From: Bagarius yarrelli
Taxonomy: Eukaryota > Chordata > Actinopteri > Siluriformes > Sisoridae
Length of the DNA: 64,000 nucleotides
Direction: 5' to 3'
Assembly (NCBI GenBank): GCA_005784505.1
Contig: VCAZ01000025.1
Location: 2,728,501 to 2,792,500, forward strand
This document shows, one piece after another, positions 57,023 to 64,000 of this stretch. The notes below the pieces were generated by a model. It saw nothing but the letters and a program-made list of their open reading frames with translations. It was not told the DNA's origin and did not search any database. Position numbers and translations under genes: made by a program. Within the stretch, counting starts at the first letter, position 1. Every line of letters starts with the position of its first letter.

Positions 57023-58461
57023 TTATCTTAGCGAATTTTCCACAACTCCTCTGCCTCTGATGTACTCAACTGAGGCAAATTTCTGAATTTATAGATTTAT
57101 TTCTAAAAATGTCCATTATTTAAATCTCTACCCAAATAAAACTTTATATAAACTATATAAACTATAAACTATATAGAATTTGACTATGGCGCCAATAGCT
57201 AAGTCAAAAAATAGAGCTGAATGGGGTATAACAGTGTTATCTTATCTCACAAAGCATCTTAACTTCGAGTAAACGAGGACAGAAGAAGAACTGCTGGACG
57301 GACATACACTCAGATAGAGTTTGAGAGATATGGCGTTGAAGAAAAAGCCATAAAAAAGAGGTTAAACAGAGAACGATCTATGACGTTTATTTTTTTACAT
57401 GGGCAAACCGGATAGCGAGCTAGTGTAAATTTTGTCCAGTGGTCCCAGAAGGCACCAGGATTATCAGTTAGCTTCTTAAAGTTACTCCGGATGAGGTGCC
57501 AAAAACCCCCCCAGCTCATCTGTTATTATGCTCAATAACTTAATCAGCTCGGCGTTTCCCTGGCAGCCACTAAAAGCGTTACCGTTTCCATCCATTCATT
57601 CCAGCGAGGTCATTTTCATTAACTTTCTCACGGATGGTACAGTCGAGACTCTGTGATGAAGCGACAGGAGGCACAGGGGTGTAATTGGCATTTGGTTAAT
57701 GTGTCTGCCGTAAGTTCTTCTGCTTTGTTGTCACACTTTAAACATGCTTAATTCTTCCTGACACCGCTGTCGTGACGTGTTTCAACACTATGCTAAGCAC
57801 TGTCATCCGTTTGCACCACTAGAAGGGCTGTTTATTGAAAAAAAGGGACCGGGCGTGTGATACGGTGTGTCTGATTTCAAATCAGCTGTCAGCTACCATT
57901 AGCAATTGTGTGTTAGACTGTTGCCTGTGGATGTGTGACTTATTTATCTTTATGTAATATGTATTTTATGTTTTGTGCTCGTTGTAGTGACAATTATGGG
58001 GACGTTAAATATAACAGATTTATAGTTATGAAGTGTTTATTGCGTAGCAGATCTTTATTGAATACAGTTGTGTTGAGGAAATGTGTCCTTAACTGTGTAA
58101 TGCTGCAATGCTTCCCCCTAGTGTGAGCAACTAGTAAACTGCACTTAAAACGTACAAATCGGATGTGGCTGCAGTGTTTTATACCCTAACCATAAAGTCT
58201 AACCAAAACCACAGATAATCCCTCCAAAGCCAAGATTAGATCATTGGAATTTGTTGTAGTATATGTGGTTTAAAAAACAACAACAATAAAACACAGGTAC
58301 ATTTGCACTTTGAGCCACCAACCCTTTTCAAGAAGATCTGTCTTCTCTAGAATTCAGTTCCAGCACTAATCCAACCTGGATGCAATGTCTAATGCTTAAA
58401 CAGACGTTAAGGAAATCCAAAGGGGTCCTAACACAGACCCAGTTCAGAATATTGTGTGCGT

Positions 58462-58596
58462 GGAGGTGGTAGCTTAGTAGATAACCGGAAGACTGTGGTT
58501 TCAGTTACCAGGTACCACCAAGTGGTATAAATGAGATAAATGTAAGTTACTCTGGATGAGGGTGTCTGCCAAATGCCAGGGATGTAAATGTAAATA
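58462..58596 (+). repeat. tRNA-derived SINE, internally deleted
   Basis: 'ggaggtggtagcttagtagataaccggaagactgtgg' jumps to 'accaccaagtgg' and 'tataaatgagataaatgtaagttactctggatgagggtgtctgccaaatgcc'. Confidence 0.88.
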
Positions 58597-59237
58597 AATA
58601 AAGCTTTACATAAATAACTACTAGGGTTGAACTGAAAAGACATGATAATGTGGCTAGTTTTATCATCAGACGCTACAGTTACCAAACGTCTAAAGCTTAA
58701 AGCAGACTGAGATTTTGGACACCCTTTTCTAATTAGTTGGACGTCACATGATTTTTTTGTTTTGTAATCTAGCTTGGACCAAACCTATTGTTTGTAGGGA
58801 CATTAACTTTTTGCAGCATTAAGCATGATGCTAAAGAAAATGCACTGTGATTGGTCAATTAAATAATAGTTGGCTTTAAAGGTTGTGATGTAATCCAGGC
58901 CTGTTTTAGTGCAAGACAAACCATTTTAATCCTGAAATCTGTTTCAGACATTTTAACTTAACTTTAACTCCATAAATATCACCGAGATGCATGTTTTGTA
59001 TAGTTTCACTGATGCTGCATGAAAAAGTTGGGGGTTAAAAATGCCTTATAATAAAATTAGACGATTTTATAATAAAGACAATACAAAATAGGTCCAAATC
59101 CTTCCATATTATTTTTTATTACACATATATATATAATTAATAATGATTTTAAAGCACCTTTCTTACTGCACAAGTTCATTTTATGACATAAGCATGTGGC
59201 CACTAATGAGCTTCCTCAGATTCAGTAATCGGATGAG

Positions 59238-59238
59238 T

Positions 59239-59269
<31 letters not shown>
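59238..59269. repeat. (GA)n microsatellite
   Basis: GA units with one GC interruption. Confidence 0.93.
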
Positions 59270-59270
<1 letters not shown>

Positions 59271-59639
59271 CAGAGGGATGAATATTCAGCCATGCACACA
59301 GACAAGCCTTCATGATCAGAATACAAACCTACTTCATTCTAAGCAGATACGAATAGCAGGTGTGTCTAATTCCTTACAGTTTAGAAACCTAAATGATGCT
59401 TAGGACTTTTATTCAGTCGAGTTTAAAACACTATGTAATGCATGACTCCTAAAAGTAAAAAAAAAAAAAAAAAAAAAAGCACTTCTAAAAGTGGCAACAT
59501 TCACATTGTATGCAATTTAGATTAGATTAAAGTGACAGCGGTGCAATAGAGAAATAAATCTATAAATAAATAACCTAACAAATTTACAGGTAAACGCAAG
59601 TCAGCATGCAACTCCTGTGAACAACTCCGAGATATTAAT

Positions 59640-59940
59640 GGATATACAAAAAAACAACAAACCAATCAAATAAAAACGGAAAGGAAAAGAAAAAAACGCA
59701 AAATGAAAAAGAAAAAAGGAAAAGAATAAAAGGAAAAAGGAATAAAATGAAAATGAAAAAAAGAAAAAAGAGGAAAACAAAAAAGAAAGAAAAAAAAGAT
59801 AAAACAAGAAAAGAGGTAAAAGAAAAAGGGAAAAATAATAAAACGAAAAAACAAGGAGGAAAAAAACAACCAAACAAAAAAAAAGGGAAAATAAGAATAA
59901 GGGAAATGAAAGAAAAGAGAAAAGAAAAGTCGTCTTTTTT
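59640..59940. repeat. Purine-rich (GAAAA)-like tract
   Basis: About 290 nt of 'aaaaga', 'aaaagg', 'aatgaaaa' words on the + strand. The reverse strand's Phe/Leu/Ser open frame and the + strand Lys-rich frame are products of this composition, not genes. Confidence 0.92.
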
Positions 59941-60389
59941 AAGATGTCACTTATTGCTTTGGTGGCTAAGAAAAAAAATCTGGATCTTTCCATTACTTTA
60001 CATCAACACCAAAAGCATCATAAAACTTCTAAAATGATGTTCACAAAATGTCACTACCACCATTTCAGCGGGAATTTAATGAACACCACACGGCGGCCAA
60101 ATCCTTTCTGATTAATATTTGTTATAAAAACATAACAATCACAAATAGTGACATATACAAGAGCGACACACACTAATTCCACTGTAAACGGCTGCTACTG
60201 CTTTTATTTCTGAACAAGCATTTTGATCTGATAGTTCAGGTGACCTGGGATACCCTGGTCATGGAGTAAAAGCTCAACCTACTGGTCAATAGGGAACTCT
60301 GTAACTCACACATAGGTACCACACGGACTATCCACCTCGCTGCACATTCTGACCTGGTTAGTGATTCTGGTGCAAATCGGTTGATTATT

Positions 60390-60421
60390 GAGAAAAGAAA
60401 AGAAAAGAAAAGAAAAGAAAA
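60390..60421. repeat. (AAAAG)n microsatellite
   Basis: Six AAAAG units. Confidence 0.93.
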
Positions 60422-60831
60422 ACAGATCCAACAAGAGCTTCTTTTCTTATTTACCAAGTTCCAGTCAGCAAATCAATACAAACTGCTACGAAGAAGTAGC
60501 AGAGACACCGGAGAATGCTGGACCCAAAGATCCAGGAAGCATGAAGCAGATAGAGATACAGCAGACAGAGATACAGCAGAGACTTGATTTGTCTCGTGTT
60601 TGTGAGCGCTGGGATGAAAGCGATCGGCTAAACGGCATTATTCACTAAAAAAAGTATGCTAACTGTTGCTATGCTATCATACCCAAGTTTAAATGTAAAA
60701 TTAAAACCAGGTAATTATAAACTGCAGTGAATAAAATGGACATGTCCACCTTCACCTTTGCAGAAAATAAAACTAGTATGTAAGAGTAAATAAGATAGAA
60801 TTTTAATTATCTTCTATACTCATTTATTCCC

Positions 60832-61145
60832 TAATTCGGGGTCACAGGGATCTGCTGGAGTCAATCCCAGCCGTCTCTGCAAGGGTGAAACGCAGGAGGG
60901 GGACACCCTGGACAGGTCTCCAGTCCATCACAGGGCCCCACACACACTTACACTCACTCCTATGGGCAATTTAGGATCACCAATCACCCTAACATACATG
61001 TTTTTGGACTGTGTGAGGAAACCGGAGTACCCGGGGTAAACCCACGCAAGCACAGGAAGAACATGCAAACTCCACACAGAAAAAATCCTGGGCCTTCTTG
61101 CTGTGGGGCAACAGTGCTAACCACTAAGCCACTGTGCTGCTCTAG
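60832..61145 (-). repeat. Mermaid-like SINE, full length, reverse
   Basis: From 'ggggtcacagggatctgctggagtcaatccc' through 'ggcaatttaggatcaccaatc', 'gaggaaaccggagtacccgggg' and 'agaacatgcaaactccacacag' to 'cagtgctaaccactaagccactgtgc'. Better kept than the other copies, so probably the youngest here. Confidence 0.92.
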
Positions 61146-61807
61146 GACAGAATTGTTTGGAGTAAATAAAACAGACAAAAGCAATACTGCAACACTCTGT
61201 TAGGGTAAAGATAGAGTCAAAGACAAACCCAACAAAATCCAACCACCGGTATGTGTAATGTCGATAAGAAATGTTAAAAAATTTATCTGGATGCCATTAA
61301 CGATTGCATAAATCATATCAATTCTGCCAATTGTTCTTTTATAACCAAATCGACTAGACATCAGGGTCTATGACGTGTCCGATGCAAAAGAATAGAATGT
61401 CTTTGCTTTAGTCCAATATTTTTTTTTCCACAACCTCATACTGACTTTCGCCTCCTTTTGTCCATTTCGGCTGAAACTTTATCAGCTTTACAGGCAGTTT
61501 ACATTCACTTTGATCAGATATGAACCACTTATGTACTGTATGACATCACATCTGAATTGTCTATAAAGGCGTGTTCAATACAGTAAAGGTGATGCTGTGC
61601 GTGAGAACAATCGCTGTGGTCTCAGTGATGCTGGTGACGGGACATTACTACTGTAGATGTCTGATAGAGAGCAGCGCAGCCATGAATACCGAATACCGTG
61701 TGTGTGTGTGTGTGTGTGCGTGCGTGTGTCTGGTCGGCGGTAATGATGAAACGCTTAGACGTGGTGAAGAATGGGAAGAGGTCAGAGGTGAGGGATGAGG
61801 TGAGGAG
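61146..61807 (-). other. Probable elmod1 3' UTR and flank
   Basis: Downstream of the elmod1 stop on the - strand. Holds a (GT)n/(GTGC) run at 61699-61730. The true poly(A) site is not clear. Confidence 0.45.
61699..61730. repeat. (GT)n microsatellite
   Basis: GT units with GC interruptions, about 80 nt past the elmod1 stop codon (downstream on its strand). Confidence 0.93.
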
Positions 61808-61983
61808 CTACAGATTGATCAGGTGAAGATCAGAGGCGGTGAAATGAGGGCACAGCGCCATGTCGGGATTTTTCAGCTGCTTCAGGACGCGCTTGTGGAA
61901 CTTGGTGCGAACTCGGTTGAACTCCATGATGTCACATGGGTCCTCTTCGATCCAGAAACGGTGAAACTCCTGCATCAGATAAC
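61808..61983 (-). CDS. elmod1: elmod1 last coding exon
   Basis: 176 nt on the - strand, acceptor 'ctctttag', stop TAG at 61810-61808. It completes a Cys codon split with the previous exon and encodes YLMQEFHRFWIEEDPCDIME, FNRVRTKFHKRVLKQLKNPD and MALCPHFTASDLHLINL. EF..FW.EE.P..IM.FN.VR.KFH is the C-terminal end of the ELMO domain in ELMOD1/ELMOD2, and NPDMALCPHF fits ELMOD1 specifically. ELMOD proteins act as GTPase-activating proteins for Arf/Arl2 GTPases; mouse ELMOD1 is needed by cochlear hair cells. The catalytic Arg region lies upstream, outside the window. Confidence 0.88.
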
Positions 61984-62705
61984 CTAAAGAGCACGAGAGG
62001 AAAAAACTGCAATAAGCTAAACGCCGTCTGTTGTGTAGATTTTTTCCATACAACTGTTACACTGACACAGGAAACTGTTTGGCTTTGTGTTCTACACCCC
62101 CTTCTTAAAACTTCAAACCTCAGACTGCTGATGTCAAAACACAAATTGTATAAAAAAAATGAAAACATATTTGTATATCGCTGTCTTTACCAAATTTTGA
62201 TTTGGTGGGCAAGACAGATGTTTGGGTGCCTTAAACTGGCCCTGACATAAGTTCAAATCGTATTAATTAAAAACAGTATTACAACAGCTGTTTAATGTTT
62301 TAATAAAAGAAGTCCTCATTATGATTTACAGCCCTGTTTAACACTCAGCCAAAAATGTATTTTCTGACATAAAATGGTGCTTTAGACTGATTTATATTTT
62401 TTGTCTATTTAGCCTCAAGAAATGTAATTTAACATTTAACTTCCACATTACATCCCTTGTCAAATACTTCCTGGATCCTCTAATAACAGTCTCTATTAAT
62501 TAGAACCAATGCTTACTTTGCTAAGCTGTAATATTATGCCAGAATTTAATGCCAAAAATATGTCAAGGTAATGAAAGATAAAAAAGGAATGACTAGCAGT
62601 AATGTGTGATGAGTGATGTTACTGATGCAAGGATATCTTAAATATCAGGCTTAGCTAACAAAATAACCCCTTCGAGTCCAATGTCGGATTAATGTTGAGA
62701 CGTAC
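61984..62705 (-). other. elmod1 penultimate-to-last intron
   Basis: 722 nt, AT-rich, borders 'gtacgt' and 'ctctttag' on the - strand. Nothing else recognised. Confidence 0.8.
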
Positions 62706-62839
62706 AGAAGGTCTGCTGGAAGTGCATGAAGCTTGGCATCTCAGGTGCCACGTTGTAGAGATGAGTCTTCAGAGCTCCGCTCACCAGCAGCGAGTGGGCC
62801 AGGTCTGTGATGTTGATGCCCACGATGGCGAAGGAGTAA
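62706..62839 (-). CDS. elmod1: elmod1 penultimate coding exon (ELMO domain)
   Basis: 134 nt on the - strand, acceptor 'acacag', donor 'gtacgt'. Reads YSFAIVGINITDLAHSLLVS, GALKTHLYNVAPEMPSFMHF and QQTF plus the first base of Cys. It matches the ELMO-domain core of ELMOD1/2 (family pattern YPFAI.GIN.T..A.SLL..GALK.H.YN..P..P...HFH..YCYL). The phase joins correctly with the last exon. Earlier exons lie to the right, beyond the window. Confidence 0.9.
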
Positions 62840-64000
62840 CTGTGTCACAACACATCAGATGCTGTCATACTGCTTAATTTGCTAAATTTGCGACATAGTT
62901 ATTACACACACACATCATCATTATTCCTACTGACCAATCACTAATCATCATCATTCCTAATGACCAATCACTAATCATCATCATTCCTAATGACCAATCA
63001 CTAATCATCATCATTCCTAATGACCAATCACTAATCATCATCATTCCTACTGACCAATCACACATCATTCCTAAGAATCATCATCATCATCATTCCTATG
63101 ACCTATGATGACCAATCACTAATCATCATCATCATCCTAATGACCAATCACTAATCATCATCATCATCCTAATTACCCAATGACCAATCACTAATCATCA
63201 TCATCATTCCTATTCCTAATGACCAATCACTAATCATCATCATCATTCATTCCTAATGACCAATCAACTAATCCTAATCATCATCATCATTCCTAATGAC
63301 CATACCAATCAATAATCCTAATCATCATCATTATTCCAATGACCAATCAATAATCATCATATCATTTCCTAATGACCAATCACTAATCATCATCATTCCT
63401 AATGACCAATCACTAATCATCATCATTTCCTAATGACCAATCACTAATCATCATCATCATTCCTAATGACCAATCACTAATCATCATCATCATTCCTAAT
63501 GACCAATCACTAATCATCATCATCATCATCTAATGACCAATCACTAATCATCATCATTCCTAATGACCAATCACTAATCATCATCATCATTCCTAATGAC
63601 CAATCACTAATCATCATCATTCCTAATGACCAATCACTAATCATCATCATCATCATTCCCAATGAGCAATCACTAATCATCATCATCATTTATAATGACC
63701 AATCACTAATCATCATCATCATCATAATGAGCAATCACTAATCATCATCATCATTTATAATGACCAATTACTAATAATCATCATTATTTATAATGACCAA
63801 TCACTAATCATCATCATTACCAATGACCAATCACTAATCATCATCATTCCTAATGACCAATCACTAATCATCATCATCTTTATTCCTAATGACCAATCAC
63901 TAATCATCGTCATTACCAATGACCAATCACTAATCAAATCATTTATAATGACCAATCACTGATTACTATCAATTCTAATGACTAATCATTGATCATCATC
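62840..64000 (-). other. elmod1 intron, occupied by minisatellite
   Basis: From the acceptor of the 62706-62839 exon to the window end; almost all of it is the tandem repeat at 62926-64000. No further exon is seen in the window. Confidence 0.8.
62926..64000. repeat. 30-bp minisatellite with CCAAT core
   Basis: Over 30 tandem units of 'aatgaccaatcactaatcatcatcattcct'. Variation is mainly in the number of ATC triplets (two to five) and in the 'cctaatg' link. The 'gaccaatcactaatc' core is nearly invariant. It runs past the window edge. The reverse-strand open frame with ISDWSLGMMM repeats arises from the 30-bp period and is not a gene. Confidence 0.97.

Larger units (their letters stand above)
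51681..61000. other. Intergenic region between gria4 and elmod1
   Basis: No recognisable exon on either strand. Contents: SINEs at 51939, 53920, 54270, 55942, 56608-57022, 58462 and 60832; a 'gaattgaatt' repeat at 52720; (AT)n at 53811-53832; (GA)n at 59238-59269; purine tracts at 59640-59940 and 60390-60421. The blocks 54900-55900, 57030-57900 and 58600-59130 contain no repeat I can name. Confidence 0.75.

Noticed and set aside
59601..59993. Phe/Leu/Ser-rich 130-codon open frame on the - strand (looks like a membrane protein)
   Set aside because: It reads the complement of a purine-rich tract; the apparent hydrophobic helix is a composition artefact.
62874..63068. Repeat protein frame ISDWSLGMMM on the - strand
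   Set aside because: The 30-bp minisatellite period is a multiple of three, so any frame without a stop stays open. It lies in an elmod1 intron.

Overview
This is vertebrate nuclear DNA from a teleost fish. The genes are split by AT-rich introns full of tRNA-derived SINEs, Tc1/mariner and hAT remnants and microsatellites. The SINE mix (a very abundant 'gtggtagcacagtggttaaggtgttggactgctaa' type and a Mermaid-like type) suggests an otophysan, perhaps a catfish. That species guess is an inference.

Positions 1 to about 51,700 (+ strand) hold the 3' two thirds of an AMPA-type glutamate receptor gene, GluA4 (gria4). The a or b teleost copy cannot be decided here. Fifteen coding exons were placed by reading frame, GT/AG borders and family knowledge: 3667-3851, 5238-5291, 5588-5746, 9063-9230, 10373-10477, 14287-14397, 18697-18903, 22050-22423, 36158-36356, 38702-38949, then the mutually exclusive flip (43362-43476) and flop (44627-44741) exons, 47665-47802 (with a read-through short-tail option to 47973) and 49621-49785 (long tail). 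The promoter, signal peptide and first exons lie upstream of the window. The encoded part covers the second half of the amino-terminal domain, both lobes of the glutamate-binding domain, M1, the Q/R pore loop, M3, M4 and two alternative cytoplasmic tails. Every exon is intact. The pore Q/R codon is CAG (Gln). The R/G editing hairpin at the exon 13 donor is preserved, including the A.C mismatch at the edited base.

Positions about 51,700-61,000 are intergenic or 3' flanking DNA with SINEs, purine tracts and microsatellites and no recognised gene. At the right end, on the - strand and convergent with gria4, are the last two coding exons of an ELMO-domain protein, best matched to elmod1 (62706-62839 and 61808-61983). 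The elmod1 intron upstream of them is filled by a 30-bp minisatellite that runs off the window.

No RNA gene, CRISPR array or operon-like structure was seen. The most interesting items are the R/G editing hairpin, the proline-rich alternative GluA4 tail with a diverged PDZ-ligand end, repeat pairs that date one another (a tandem duplication with SINEs in one copy only, nested hAT and SINE insertions, direct repeats flanking exon 13), and the CCAAT-bearing minisatellite in elmod1.
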